In this document: positions 23,374 through 32,622 of the stretch, piece after piece
Layout of the letters: every line of letters starts with the position of its first letter
How positions within the stretch are numbered: position 1 is the first letter of the stretch
From: Paenibacillus sp. FSL A5-0031
GTDB taxonomy: Bacteria > Bacillota > Bacilli > Paenibacillales > Paenibacillaceae
Direction of reading: 5' to 3'
Assembly: GCF_001956295.1 (NCBI RefSeq)
Contig: NZ_MRTD01000004.1
Location: 124,001-188,000 of the forward strand
Length of the DNA: 64,000 nucleotides
Made by a program: the position numbers and the translations under genes
Notes under the pieces: model-generated
Told to the model about the DNA's origin: nothing
Seen by the model: only the letters and a program-made list of their open reading frames with translations
The model's database searches: none

Positions 23374-24318
23374 ATGGATTATTATGCACATGTCAAATGG
23401 TTTACAGACATCATCGCGGAGAAACAACCGCTTGCCGCCATTCTTTCTCCTTTTTTCATGAAGCTGGCAATGATCATCACCGTTCTGCTCGCCGCGCTAA
23501 CCAAGTTCCTTCCTGAGTTGTCGAGCTCAAATTTATCTACAAAGGTGGATCGCCAGCTCGTTAAGCTCCGGCGATATTCCTTACCCATCCTAAAGTACGG
23601 CACAGCTGCTGCTCTTCTCATTCAAGCAGCTTCCGGAACACGCTTCGCACTGGAATTTAAGCTTACAGACGGCTGGCAAACGATCCTCATGTGGGCTGCA
23701 ATCATATTACTGCTTATTCCGCGGCACTATGCAACAAAAATTGGTGCGCTTGTGCTGCTCGTTCTGTTCATTGAAACAGGCATTGAAGCCGGAATATTTC
23801 ATATGCTTGATTATGGTTTTTATTTGGCCATTATCGGCGCCTTGCTGCTCGAGCGGACCAAACAATCCGAATGGGGATTCCCCCTTCTCTATTTGGGAAC
23901 AGGCTTATCGCTTTGCTGGGTCGCCGTAGAGAAATGGATTTACCCGACAATGGCAGAGGACATTATTATGAAACATCACGTACCCACGTTTGGTTTCGAT
24001 ACCTCACTATTTATCGTCATGGCTGGTTTTATTGAGTTTGTGGTCGGTTATTTACTCGTAATCGGTATTTTAAACCGAATGTTGTCTGTGGTGCTAACCT
24101 TCATTTTCATCTCCGCAACGATGCTATTTGGCATGAAAGAGCTGATTGGTCATTTTATGATTCACATCGTACTGCTTTTGTTTATCATCGAAGGCGCTTG
24201 CATTTATAAGAAACCGCTCTCCGTTTATCGCACGACCTTCACGCAAATGGTGTTTGTTCCGCTTAATTTTATTTTCGTACTGGCTACCTACCTCCTCCTG
24301 TATTACCGCTTCGCTTAA
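23374..24318 (+). CDS. Polytopic membrane protein, DoxX-like (function unknown)
   Basis: 314 residues with about eight hydrophobic segments, paired His residues in membrane helices (FGMKELIGHFMIHIVLLLF) and the periplasmic-loop segment WVAVEKWIYPTMAEDIIMKHHVPTFGFD. The general pattern is DoxX-like; I do not recognise the exact family. The GTG at 23332 gives a longer ORF, but GGAGG lies about 11 bases before the ATG at 23374, which starts MDYYAHVKW. It is divergent from csoR, separated by the operator, so it could share copper control, but this is only positional. Confidence 0.6.
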   Translation: MDYYAHVKWFTDIIAEKQPLAAILSPFFMKLAMIITVLLAALTKFLPELSSSNLSTKVDRQLVKLRRYSLPILKYGTAAALLIQAASGTRFALEFKLTDGWQTILMWAAIILLLIPRHYATKIGALVLLVLFIETGIEAGIFHMLDYGFYLAIIGALLLERTKQSEWGFPLLYLGTGLSLCWVAVEKWIYPTMAEDIIMKHHVPTFGFDTSLFIVMAGFIEFVVGYLLVIGILNRMLSVVLTFIFISATMLFGMKELIGHFMIHIVLLLFIIEGACIYKKPLSVYRTTFTQMVFVPLNFIFVLATYLLLYYRFA

Positions 24319-24429
24319 CTCTTATTGGAAACATTCCGAAGCCCGCTTTTTTTTCGTGTTTGACACAGCCATAATATTACTTCTATATAGTTAGTAATAG
24401 ACTCTATTGTGCAGAAAGGATGAATCGTT

Positions 24430-25167
24430 ATTAAAACTATTATTAATTTCGCCCATCGCGGAGCAAGCGGTTATTGTCCCGAAAACACGCTCGCTGCATT
24501 CAAGAAAGCCATTGAGCTAGGAGCTACTGGCATCGAAATTGATGTTCAACTAACGAAGGACGACCACATGGTTATCATTCATGATGAATCACTAATGCGA
24601 ACAACCGGCTTGAACAGGCTTGTAAAGGATACAGCATACGAGGAGCTTATGTCACTCGATGCTGGCAGCTGGTATGGCCCCGCCTTCCACGCCGAACGAG
24701 TTCCACTTTTAGAGCAGCTTCTTGAGCTTCTCCGTCATACGGATATCATTTTAAATATCGAGCTTAAAAACGGAATCATCCAGTATCCAGGTTTGGAGCA
24801 AAAGGTAATTGACATGGTTCGAGCCTTCGGAATGGCTGATCGCATCATCCTATCCAGCTTCAATCATTATTCGCTCTTGCTCTGCAAGCAGCTGGCGCCT
24901 GAAATTCGTACCGGTATTCTATATATGGAAGGGCTTTATCGTCCTTGGGAATATGCGGCGACGCTTCAGGCTGATGCACTGCATCCTTTCAAATACGCTG
25001 TAACGCCAGAATGGACAGCTTCCGCCGCTGCACATGGCATTGCCTACCATCCGTTTACGGTTAATGATGCGGAAGAGATGGAGCGACTCATTGACGCAGG
25101 TGTAGACGGCATCATTACGGATTATCCTGATCGATTGGCTGAGGTGCTGTTAAGGAGAGGGGCATAA
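24430..25167 (+). CDS. Glycerophosphodiester phosphodiesterase, apparent AUU start
   Basis: About 246 residues, GDPD family. The catalytic elements are FAHRGASGYCPENT (His-Arg), GIEIDVQLTKDD (Glu, Asp) and VIIHDESLMRTT (second His); LNIELKN and DGIITDYPDRL follow. It hydrolyses glycerophosphodiesters to glycerol-3-phosphate and alcohol; no signal peptide, so cytoplasmic. The frame is open from the TGA at 24421, but no ATG, GTG or TTG occurs before the catalytic HRG motif. ATT at 24430 lies 9 bases after AAAGGA (24415-24420) and would begin (M)KTIINFAHRG. The first ATG (24568) would delete the active site. It is followed after 5 bp by the MFS gene. Confidence 0.85.
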   Translation: MKTIINFAHRGASGYCPENTLAAFKKAIELGATGIEIDVQLTKDDHMVIIHDESLMRTTGLNRLVKDTAYEELMSLDAGSWYGPAFHAERVPLLEQLLELLRHTDIILNIELKNGIIQYPGLEQKVIDMVRAFGMADRIILSSFNHYSLLLCKQLAPEIRTGILYMEGLYRPWEYAATLQADALHPFKYAVTPEWTASAAAHGIAYHPFTVNDAEEMERLIDAGVDGIITDYPDRLAEVLLRRGA

Positions 25168-25172
25168 GCGGT

Positions 25173-26375
25173 ATGAAAAAAACATGGCTGCTCGGGTTCG
25201 GTTTTTTTAGCATCAGCATTACATGGGCGCTTTACAACGCATTCGTCCCCTTTTTTCTTGATAAGTTTTTGACGAGTACGGCGCTGATTGGATTCATGAT
25301 GACGATCGATAATTACTTTGCTCTTTTTTTGCAGCCATGGATTGGAAGCCGCAGTGATCGTACAAACACACGCCTTGGCCGAAGAATGCCCTATTTGCTC
25401 ATCGGCATGCCACTTGCAGCCTTGTTCGGTGCGCTCATCCCTTGGCACACAAGCTTGCTCACGCTCGTATTGTTTATGGTGCTTATGAATCTGTCGATGA
25501 GCTTGTACCGCTCCCCGACCGTCGCGCTTATGCCCGACATCACTCATGACAGCAAGCGTACAAAAGCAAATGGCATTATTAACTTCATGGGCGGAATCGG
25601 CTCCATTATCGCTTTCGCAGGAGGCTCGTTTCTATATGAGAAACATCACTCACTCCCTTTTCTAGTTGCATCCATTTTAACGCTCATTTGTTTAGTCATT
25701 CTATTGAATAACATAAAAGAAAAACGTGATGCACTCTCATACTCGCCTGCTGAGGAAAAAACAAAAATATCGTTCAAAGAACAATGGAACCGTCCTACGA
25801 TCTTTTTGCTTGGCGCAATTTTCTTCTGGTTTCTTTCCTATCAAGGGGTTGAAGCCTTCTTTACTCTGTATGGCACAAAGCACTTACAGCTAACCGAAGG
25901 CCAATCATCATTCTCGCTCGCCTTCTTCTCACTCGCTTTTGTAGCTGCCGCCATTCCAAGCGGACTGCTTGGCAACCGCTTCGGCAAAAAGCTTATTATC
26001 ACGTTAGGGGTTATTGGCCTCATCGTTATTTTTGCAGCGATCTCTTTCGCAGACGCGCTGCTCCCGCTTCGTACCTTGCTTATTGTCGGAGGCATCTGCT
26101 GGGCGATGATCAATATCAATTCCTATCCGTTTATTGTTTCGCTCGGCAAAGAGCAAAGCATTGGTACACGGACAGGCATCTATTACTTAATTTCTTCACT
26201 TGCTGCTATCGCTTCACCGCCGCTCATGGGCGGCTTGATTGATCTGCTTGGTTATTCCGTGCTGTTCTATTTCTCATCAGGAGGCATGGTTATTGCGCTC
26301 TTGTTTCTGCTATGTGTAAAAGACAAGGGTCTCGCTAGGCCTGTGAGTGATCCATCTATTTCGACAAGCTTATAA
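25173..26375 (+). CDS. MFS transporter, SLC45/GPH-like
   Basis: 400 residues, 12 membrane segments. The loop 2-3 signature reads IGSRSDRTNTRLGRRMPYLLIG, the DR...GRR pattern of sugar/cation symporters related to SLC45 and GPH families. The second half repeats it as GNRFGKKLII. The substrate is unknown, possibly a glycoside or the glycerophosphodiester-related product of the gene immediately upstream, with which it is co-transcribed (ribosome binding site AAGGAGAGGGG overlaps the end of that gene). Confidence 0.85.
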   Translation: MKKTWLLGFGFFSISITWALYNAFVPFFLDKFLTSTALIGFMMTIDNYFALFLQPWIGSRSDRTNTRLGRRMPYLLIGMPLAALFGALIPWHTSLLTLVLFMVLMNLSMSLYRSPTVALMPDITHDSKRTKANGIINFMGGIGSIIAFAGGSFLYEKHHSLPFLVASILTLICLVILLNNIKEKRDALSYSPAEEKTKISFKEQWNRPTIFLLGAIFFWFLSYQGVEAFFTLYGTKHLQLTEGQSSFSLAFFSLAFVAAAIPSGLLGNRFGKKLIITLGVIGLIVIFAAISFADALLPLRTLLIVGGICWAMININSYPFIVSLGKEQSIGTRTGIYYLISSLAAIASPPLMGGLIDLLGYSVLFYFSSGGMVIALLFLLCVKDKGLARPVSDPSISTSL

Positions 26376-26381
26376 TATAAA

Positions 26382-26424
26382 AAAATCCGGCTGCGCGTCT
26401 TCTGACGTGGCAGCCGGATTTTAT
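26382..26424. terminator. Bidirectional terminator between convergent genes
   Basis: 13-bp stem AAAATCCGGCTGC (26382-26394) / GCAGCCGGATTTT (26410-26422), flanked by an A-run and T-run, serving the MFS gene and the convergent YitT gene. Confidence 0.92.
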
Positions 26425-26433
26425 TGTTATGCC

Positions 26434-27300
26434 TTAGTGGATGCTGCCTTTGCTGAATCCGCCGCCCATGACGTCGGATACATGCTCGATAGCAATAAAG
26501 GCATTCTCATCGATGGATTGCACGATAGCTTTGAGCTTCGCAAGCTCAAGTCGGGATACGACGCAATAGATCATTTGCGTTTCATCCTTCGAATAGCCGC
26601 CGCGCGCTTGGATCAATGTCGTTGTACGACCTAAACGGTCAATAATCGCTTGCGATACCTCATCATATTCAGAAGAAATAATCGTTACCGATTTCGACTC
26701 ATCGAGACCTTCCACAACGATATCAATTAATTTAATCGCTATATAATATGTAAACATCGAGTACATGGCTGAATCCCATTCAAACACAAATCCCGCAATT
26801 ACAAAAATGATAACGTTAAATATCATGATAATTTGTCCGACTGGCATACGCATTTTCTTCGAAATCAGGATCGATACAATTTCTACGCCATCCAGCGAGC
26901 CGCCAAAACGTATTGCAAGACCAACTCCTGCACCGAGAATAAGACCACCGAACAAAACAGCAAGCAGCTTTTCTTCTGTAAATGCTTCAACGTGATGGAG
27001 CAATGATGTCGTGATCGACATGACGATAATGCCATAAAGGGTTGAGATCGCAAACGTTTTCCCAATTTGTTTGTATCCAAGAATTAGGAATGGTACGTTT
27101 ACTACGAACAAGAACACGCCGAGTGGAAGCGATGTGAGGTGCGCCAACATAATCGATATACCGGCAATGCCACCATCGATTACATTATTCGGAACAAGAA
27201 ACAATTCGAGTGCGACGCCCATTAAAATCGAACCAATCGAGATAAAAATAAACCGCTTAAAAATTTCTAAAGAAGATAACCCCTTATGCGTTTTTGCCAA
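26434..27300 (-). CDS. YitT-family membrane protein with DUF2179 domain
   Basis: 288 residues: five to six membrane segments (YitT_membrane, e.g. VPNNVIDGGIAGISIMLAHLTSLPLG and GGLILGAGVGLAIRFGGSLDGVEI) and a cytoplasmic C-terminal DUF2179 domain (VTIISSEYDEVSQAIIDRLGRTTTLIQARGGYSKDETQMIYCVVSR). Function unknown for the family. The TTG start at 27300 is supported by GGAGG 8 bases upstream. Confidence 0.92.
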   Translation of the reverse strand: MAKTHKGLSSLEIFKRFIFISIGSILMGVALELFLVPNNVIDGGIAGISIMLAHLTSLPLGVFLFVVNVPFLILGYKQIGKTFAISTLYGIIVMSITTSLLHHVEAFTEEKLLAVLFGGLILGAGVGLAIRFGGSLDGVEIVSILISKKMRMPVGQIIMIFNVIIFVIAGFVFEWDSAMYSMFTYYIAIKLIDIVVEGLDESKSVTIISSEYDEVSQAIIDRLGRTTTLIQARGGYSKDETQMIYCVVSRLELAKLKAIVQSIDENAFIAIEHVSDVMGGGFSKGSIH

Positions 27301-27556
27301 CTGCCCATCCTCCGTTTTCCCGATTTCATCCTATAACTTTAGCATAAAAAAGCATTTTTTTCAAAAACGCATGTACCTCGTTTAGAACATATGCTGTACT
27401 ATCCTGTCCTTATTCCGTCGCAATAACCGTGCAAAACATCTATTTTCAGCTAGTGTTTACAAAAATATTATAAACTTTCCAACACAAGAAGAACTGCCTC
27501 AGCCAACATGCGCTTAGAAGCAGTCCTTCATAGACTTACCTTTTTGTGCTCACAGA

Positions 27557-27835
27557 TTAGTCTACGTAACCTGCAAGGCCTTTGTCCATCAAATAATCCA
27601 TTTCTGCGTCCAAGATCGATTCCACAACCAGCTCGTTCGACTTTACATCAGGACGGCTCAGTACATAATCTACGAGCTCGTCGCCGTCAATATCTACCTC
27701 GCCATTTTTATCTTCCTTCGCGCTGCCGATAAACGCTTGCTCATGCTTTAATACAAGCTTAATCAGCTTCTCATCCGCATTTGTTTCGTTTGCTATATAC
27801 TGCAAAAGTTCTTGCTCGTTCAGTTGTTCTGTCAT
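27557..27835 (-). CDS. Small acidic protein of unknown function
   Basis: 92 residues, strongly acidic, predicted helical, no membrane segment, no Cys. It contains DKNGEVDIDGDELVDYVLS, an Asp-rich stretch resembling an EF-hand-like loop but without the full spacing. A clear AGGAGA site precedes the ATG. I do not recognise the family. Its own transcript probably ends in a weak stem at 27490-27533. Confidence 0.7.
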   Translation of the reverse strand: MTEQLNEQELLQYIANETNADEKLIKLVLKHEQAFIGSAKEDKNGEVDIDGDELVDYVLSRPDVKSNELVVESILDAEMDYLMDKGLAGYVD

Positions 27836-27907
27836 CGTCTGTCATCTCCTAATTGTATCGCTCGTCTCATTGTACCACATTCATATGACCTTTATGAGAC
27901 CGTACGT

Positions 27908-29647
27908 CTATACTTGTTGTAAAAATTGACTGCCATGCAGTTGATCATATAACCCTTTTTTGGCGAGCAGCTCATCATGTGTACCGCGCTCCGCGATTTC
28001 ACCATCTTTAATAAATAAAATGGTATCCGCATTTCGTATGGTACTGAGTCGGTGCGCAATAACGAAGCTCGTTCTGCCGCTAAGCAGCTTCTTCATCGCT
28101 TCTTGAATTTGGAGCTCAGCCAGCGTATCTACACTGCTCGTTGCTTCATCGAGTATAAGCAGCGCGGGGTCTCCAAGAATGGCCCGAGCAATCGTGATAA
28201 GCTGGCGCTGACCGTGACTTATGTTCCCGCCTTCCGCTGTCAATTCGGTCTCATAGCCTAGTGGAAGCTTCGTGATGAAGCTATTCGCATTCGCTTGGGC
28301 AGCCGCCTCCTCCACCTCTTCATCGGTAGCATCCAGCTTGCCATAGCGGATATTCTCACGAATGGTACCCGAGAACAAATGGGCATCCTGCAGCACGATT
28401 CCTAGCTGTTTGCGCAAGCTGTTTTTGTTTATCGTGCAGATGTCTTCGTCATCAATCAGTATTTGACCGTCCTTGATCTCATAGAATCGCCCAATCAGAT
28501 TAATGATCGTAGTCTTGCCCGCTCCAGTTGGACCCACTAGCGCAACGGTCTCTCCCGGCTTCGCAATAAAGGAGATGTTATTAAGCGCTGCGGTTCCGTC
28601 GTTATATTCAAACCGCACATCACGAAACTCTACCTTGCCGCCAATCGTTTCCATCTCTTTCACGGCCTCGGGTTCTTCATATTCTGATGGAATATCCATC
28701 ATCTCAAACACCCGCTCCGCGCCTGCTACCCCCGACTGAATCATGTTATATTGATTGGCAACCTCATTCAAAGGGCCTGAGAATTGCTTTGAATAACCGA
28801 GAAAGCTTATGATGACGCCCACTGTTGCATGGTCATGAATTGCCAGCCAGCCGCCGACACCTGCAATGATCAAATAGCTGATATGACCAAACATGTTCAT
28901 AAACGGGCCCATCGTACCCGAATAAATTTGAGCTTTTGTTCCGACTTTCTTCAGCTTGGCATTAGCGGCGCTGAACTGCTCCGCCATTCGCTCCTCTTGA
29001 TGAAACAGGGCTACGACCTTCTGCCCTGATACCGTCTCCTCGATAAAGCCGTTAAGCCCGCCAAGCTCCTGCTGCTGTCCTTTGAACTGACGCTGTGTTA
29101 CCTTCGCAATTCGTTTCGTTACCAAAACAATGACCGGAATAACAATGAGTGCTACAAGCGTTAGCCACACATTTAAGAAAAGCATCATCGCGAACGAGCC
29201 TATGAGCATGATAACGCTCGATATAATTTGAATTAAGCTTTGATTCAGCGTATTCGTAACATTGTCGATGTCATTCGTCGTACGACTCATGAGCTCACCG
29301 TGGTTTTTACTCGCAAAAAACGGAATAGGCAGCTTTTGCAAATGATTAAATAATTCCTTGCGAAGACTCCATACGGTCCGCTGCGATACATCAGCTAAAT
29401 AAATGGCTTGAAGCCAGCTGACTAAGCTGCCAGCCGCGTATATGCCAAGCATAAGCAAACAAATAGAAAGCAGCCCCTCGTATCGATTCGCTACAATATA
29501 ATCATCCAAAGCTTTGCCCAAAAAATAAGGACCGGCGAGCGTAAGTCCTGCGGCAACTATCGTTAGTGCAATAACCGCCAGCAATCTAGCGCGGCCATGA
29601 AGCAAATAAGTTCCAATTCTTCTTAATGTCGTTAGCGTATGATTCAT
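27908..29647 (-). CDS. Heterodimeric ABC exporter subunit (catalytic Walker B, degenerate signature)
   Basis: 579 residues: six-helix ABC transmembrane domain (1-310) then an ATPase domain. Walker A GPTGAGKTT (about 373), signature ISHGQ in place of LSGGQ (about 475), Walker B LLILDEATSS with the catalytic Glu. The deviant signature combined with an intact Glu is the mark of one half of an asymmetric exporter; the partner is encoded 3 bp upstream. Probably exports a drug, lipid or peptide; substrate unknown. Confidence 0.9.
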   Translation of the reverse strand: MNHTLTTLRRIGTYLLHGRARLLAVIALTIVAAGLTLAGPYFLGKALDDYIVANRYEGLLSICLLMLGIYAAGSLVSWLQAIYLADVSQRTVWSLRKELFNHLQKLPIPFFASKNHGELMSRTTNDIDNVTNTLNQSLIQIISSVIMLIGSFAMMLFLNVWLTLVALIVIPVIVLVTKRIAKVTQRQFKGQQQELGGLNGFIEETVSGQKVVALFHQEERMAEQFSAANAKLKKVGTKAQIYSGTMGPFMNMFGHISYLIIAGVGGWLAIHDHATVGVIISFLGYSKQFSGPLNEVANQYNMIQSGVAGAERVFEMMDIPSEYEEPEAVKEMETIGGKVEFRDVRFEYNDGTAALNNISFIAKPGETVALVGPTGAGKTTIINLIGRFYEIKDGQILIDDEDICTINKNSLRKQLGIVLQDAHLFSGTIRENIRYGKLDATDEEVEEAAAQANANSFITKLPLGYETELTAEGGNISHGQRQLITIARAILGDPALLILDEATSSVDTLAELQIQEAMKKLLSGRTSFVIAHRLSTIRNADTILFIKDGEIAERGTHDELLAKKGLYDQLHGSQFLQQV

Positions 29648-29650
29648 CTA

Positions 29651-31375
29651 TCAAGCTCCTTGCTGGGAAAAGGCCATTTTCTGGTATAGCTTGCTTTGTT
29701 CAAGAAGCTCCTGATGCGTGCCAATTGCAGTAATTCTTCCATCCTCAAGCACAATAATCCGATTTGCCTGCTGTACGGATGCAATTCGCTGACCAATGAT
29801 AAGACAAGTGCTGCTCTTCATAATCTCTTGCAATGATTTGCGTATGAGTAAATCCGTTCTCAGATCAACCGCGCTTGTACAATCATCAAGGATGACAATT
29901 TTAGGTTTCAGCAGCAACGTCCGAGCTATGGACAACCGCTGCTTTTGGCCGCCGGACAGATTGACCCCGCGCTGGCCAAGCAGCGTATCGTAGCCATTCT
30001 CCAGCTTCATAATAAAGGCATGAGCCTCAGCCGCCTTGGCTGCTGCCTCTATTTCATCCTGACTCGCATCCGGTTTGCCATAGCTGATATTGTCACGAAT
30101 GGTTCCACTGAATAGATGCGCCTGCTGAAGCACCATACCGATATGGCTATGCAGCTCTGCAGAAGCGATCTCGTTAATCGGATGGGAATCAATGCGAATC
30201 ATCCCCTCTGTCGCTTCATAGAACCTTGGTATAAGGCTGACCAGCGTTGATTTTCCTGAGCCGTTTACTCCTACGATCCCAATTGTCTCGCCTGGCTCTA
30301 TATCCAGATCTATGTCGTGAAGTATGTTTTTCTCCGAGCCTTCATAGCTGAAGCTCACATGGTCAAACGTAATTCTGCCAGCCTGTATTTTCTTGGACTG
30401 CTCGTTAGCTTTTCGTTCAGCTGTCCATTTATCTGCCGGTACCTCCAATATCTCGTTAATGCGGTCAGCAGAAGCCTTCGCCCGAGAGATTGCAATCAAT
30501 TGATTTCCAAGTCCTAGAGTAGAGAAGAGAAGCTGTGTAATATAAGTTAAAAAGGCGGCGAGACTGCCCACCGACAGCGCCCCGTGCTCAGTGAGCATTC
30601 CCCCATACCATAATGCAGCTACAATACTAAAATTAAGAATGATCGACACAAGCGGCGTATTAAGCGCAACGATCTTAGCTGCTTTTAGACTGGCATGCAG
30701 TAAATTTGAGTTCGTTTCATTAAAACGTTCTTCCTCGTAATCGGACCTTACAAATGCTTTCACAACGCGGATACCAGACAAATTCTCTTGCATCACGGTA
30801 TTCACTTGATCAAGCCGGTGCTGCATCATTGAAAACAAAGGAACGGTAATCCGAGTTGTAATGATGAGGAATAGAGCTAATAAGGGTATCATTGCGAGCA
30901 AAATAATAGAAAGGCGCGGGCTTATTACAAAAGCCATGACCAGACTGCCGATAATAATAAATGAACTGCGTGCAAATACGCGGAGCAGCAGCAATACTAA
31001 GCTCTGAATTTGTGTGACATCACCCGTCAGTCTCGTCACGATAGAGCCTGAACCAAAACGGTCAAGCGATCGAATCGACAGCGACTGGATTTTTTGAAAC
31101 AGCTCCTGCCTGAGATCAGCCCCAAAGCTTTGTGATGCTATCGTCGAGAACACCGTGCAGCCGACACCTGCTATTAGTCCGATTAATGCGGCGATCAGCA
31201 TTTTGGGCGCGGTGCTCGCGATTGCTGTGAGATCCCCCGCTATAATGCCATCATTCACAATGCTCGCCATGAATTGCGGCTGCAGCAAATCCATAAACAC
31301 CTCTAGCAGCATAAACAATGGTGCAAGCACAGCGCTAAGCCAATATTTCCTCAAAAATCTAGTGAGCTTTAACAA
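29651..31375 (-). CDS. Heterodimeric ABC exporter subunit (degenerate Walker B, canonical signature)
   Basis: 575 residues from a TTG at 31375 preceded by AGAGGTG; the longer ORF to 31468 has no ribosome binding site. Membrane domain 1-310, Walker A GVNGSGKST (about 363), canonical LSGGQ (about 465), Walker B KIVILDDCTSAVD where Asp replaces the catalytic Glu. Together with the downstream protein this gives one complete and one degenerate ATP site, as in TM287/288- or BmrCD-type exporters. First gene of a two-gene operon. Confidence 0.9.
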   Translation of the reverse strand: MLKLTRFLRKYWLSAVLAPLFMLLEVFMDLLQPQFMASIVNDGIIAGDLTAIASTAPKMLIAALIGLIAGVGCTVFSTIASQSFGADLRQELFQKIQSLSIRSLDRFGSGSIVTRLTGDVTQIQSLVLLLLRVFARSSFIIIGSLVMAFVISPRLSIILLAMIPLLALFLIITTRITVPLFSMMQHRLDQVNTVMQENLSGIRVVKAFVRSDYEEERFNETNSNLLHASLKAAKIVALNTPLVSIILNFSIVAALWYGGMLTEHGALSVGSLAAFLTYITQLLFSTLGLGNQLIAISRAKASADRINEILEVPADKWTAERKANEQSKKIQAGRITFDHVSFSYEGSEKNILHDIDLDIEPGETIGIVGVNGSGKSTLVSLIPRFYEATEGMIRIDSHPINEIASAELHSHIGMVLQQAHLFSGTIRDNISYGKPDASQDEIEAAAKAAEAHAFIMKLENGYDTLLGQRGVNLSGGQKQRLSIARTLLLKPKIVILDDCTSAVDLRTDLLIRKSLQEIMKSSTCLIIGQRIASVQQANRIIVLEDGRITAIGTHQELLEQSKLYQKMAFSQQGA

Positions 31376-31559
31376 CTTATCACCTCTATCTCCCATCATT
31401 TTGCGCAAACTGCAATAAAGAGGGCAGCGCGACCCGCTCCCTCTTGATAAAGTAATTATAGCATCCATCCTCTCATTTCTACACCTAAATAATCATAAAA
31501 TAACGTTAATGACTCGCTTTTAAACTTTCCACCTGTTAAAATCAAAATACCATTAAAAA

Positions 31560-31629
31560 GCTGTGCGTAACTGGCGGAACATGGATAGCCATGAGGAAGC
31601 GCACAGATCATTAGCCGTACGCCTGGGCA
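31560..31629 (+). ncRNA. ZTP (pfl) riboswitch aptamer upstream of folD
   Basis: P1 pairs CTGTGCG (31561-31567) with CGCACAG (31600-31606); the P1 internal region contains GTAACTGGCGGAAC; P2 is CATGG-ATAG-CCATG (31580-31593); after a linker comes the conserved GCCGTACGCCTGGGCA (31614-31629), the pseudoknot and P3 segment of the pfl motif. The ligand is ZMP/ZTP, the alarmone of 10-formyl-THF shortage, and folD is a classic downstream gene. Confidence 0.93.
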
Positions 31630-31668
31630 AAGGTAAGGGGACATACCCCTTGCCTTTTTATGTTTTTT
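31630..31668 (+). terminator. Riboswitch expression-platform terminator
   Basis: AGGTAAGGGG (31631-31640) pairs with CCCCTTGCCT (31646-31655), including a G-U pair, followed by TTTTTATGTTTTTT. It is directly adjacent to the aptamer and 30 bp before folD, so ligand binding probably prevents termination. Confidence 0.9.
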
Positions 31669-31699
31669 AACATCTATTTATAAGGGGCTGAGGTAGAAG

Positions 31700-32545
31700 A
31701 TGACGGAAAAATTGATTTTGGATGGAGCCATTGTGGCCGATGCAATTAAAGAGCAGCTGAAAGCAAGAGTGGAGACTCTAAGCAAGCGGGGAATCATTCC
31801 ATGCTTAGCGACAATACTGGTGGGCGATGACCCTGCCTCTGAAACCTACGTTCGAATGAAGGGCAATGCATGCAAGCGGCTTGGCATTGATTCCAAACGT
31901 ATTCATCTGAACAAAAACATATCCACAGATGATTTGATTGACGTTATTTTGCAGCTTAATGAAGACCCGCTTATTCACGGCATCCTCTTGCAGCACCCCG
32001 TTCCGCATCAAATTGATGAGCGCGCTGCCTTTGAAGCGATTAGTATCCATAAGGATGTTGATGGTGTAACCGCGCTAGGTTTTGCTCAAAATGCATTTGG
32101 TTATGCCCAGTATCCGTCATGTACCCCTGCTGCTATTATGGCTATTCTTGATTACTATGACATCAAGGTTGAAGGCAAACATGCCGTCGTCGTTGGACGA
32201 AGCCCGATTCTAGGCAAACCCGTTTCTCAGATGCTGCTGAACCGCAATGCAACCGTAACAACCTGTCATTCCAAAACAGAAAATTTAGCAGAGCTATTGC
32301 GTCTTGCCGATATCGTCGTTGCTGCAGTCGGCAAACCAAGCTTTATTCAAGGCGAATGGATTCGCGATGGCGCTGTAGTACTTGATGCAGGGTACAATAA
32401 AGGGAATATTGGGGACGTTGACTACGAGGCATGCCTAGCAAAAGCAAGTGCGATCACCCCTGTGCCAGCAGGCGTAGGTCCTGTTACGATCGCCACGCTT
32501 CTGAAGCATACGGTTGACTCCGCTGAGCGATTTGCACTTCAATAA
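31700..32545 (+). CDS. folD: Bifunctional methylene-THF dehydrogenase / methenyl-THF cyclohydrolase FolD
   Basis: 281 residues, full length. Catalytic Lys in YVRMKGNACKRLG (about residue 54), the DVDGVT motif (about 122), and the NADP-binding VVGRSPILGKPVSQML (about 165) with HSKT. It interconverts 5,10-methylene-THF and 10-formyl-THF in the cytosol, supplying one-carbon units for purines. GAGGTAG precedes the ATG. Regulation by the ZTP riboswitch matches its role. Confidence 0.97.
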   Translation: MTEKLILDGAIVADAIKEQLKARVETLSKRGIIPCLATILVGDDPASETYVRMKGNACKRLGIDSKRIHLNKNISTDDLIDVILQLNEDPLIHGILLQHPVPHQIDERAAFEAISIHKDVDGVTALGFAQNAFGYAQYPSCTPAAIMAILDYYDIKVEGKHAVVVGRSPILGKPVSQMLLNRNATVTTCHSKTENLAELLRLADIVVAAVGKPSFIQGEWIRDGAVVLDAGYNKGNIGDVDYEACLAKASAITPVPAGVGPVTIATLLKHTVDSAERFALQ

Positions 32546-32557
32546 GAGATATAGGAA

Positions 32558-32612
32558 GAAAAACGAGGGGATCTTATTTGCTGCCTTGCAGCTAAGATCC
32601 CCTCGTTCGTTC
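32558..32612. terminator. Bidirectional terminator between folD and deoR-like gene
   Basis: 14-bp stem ACGAGGGGATCTTA (32563-32576) / complement (32593-32606). The minus strand continues with TTTTTCTTCC, so it is a good terminator for the regulator gene and an adequate one for folD. Confidence 0.88.
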
Positions 32613-32622
32613 TATAGGATGT

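Noticed and set aside
27488..27533. Terminator after the small acidic protein gene
   Set aside because: The AAGGACTGC/GCAGTTCTT stem has a mismatch, a long loop and a poor T-run, so it is mentioned only in the gene entry.
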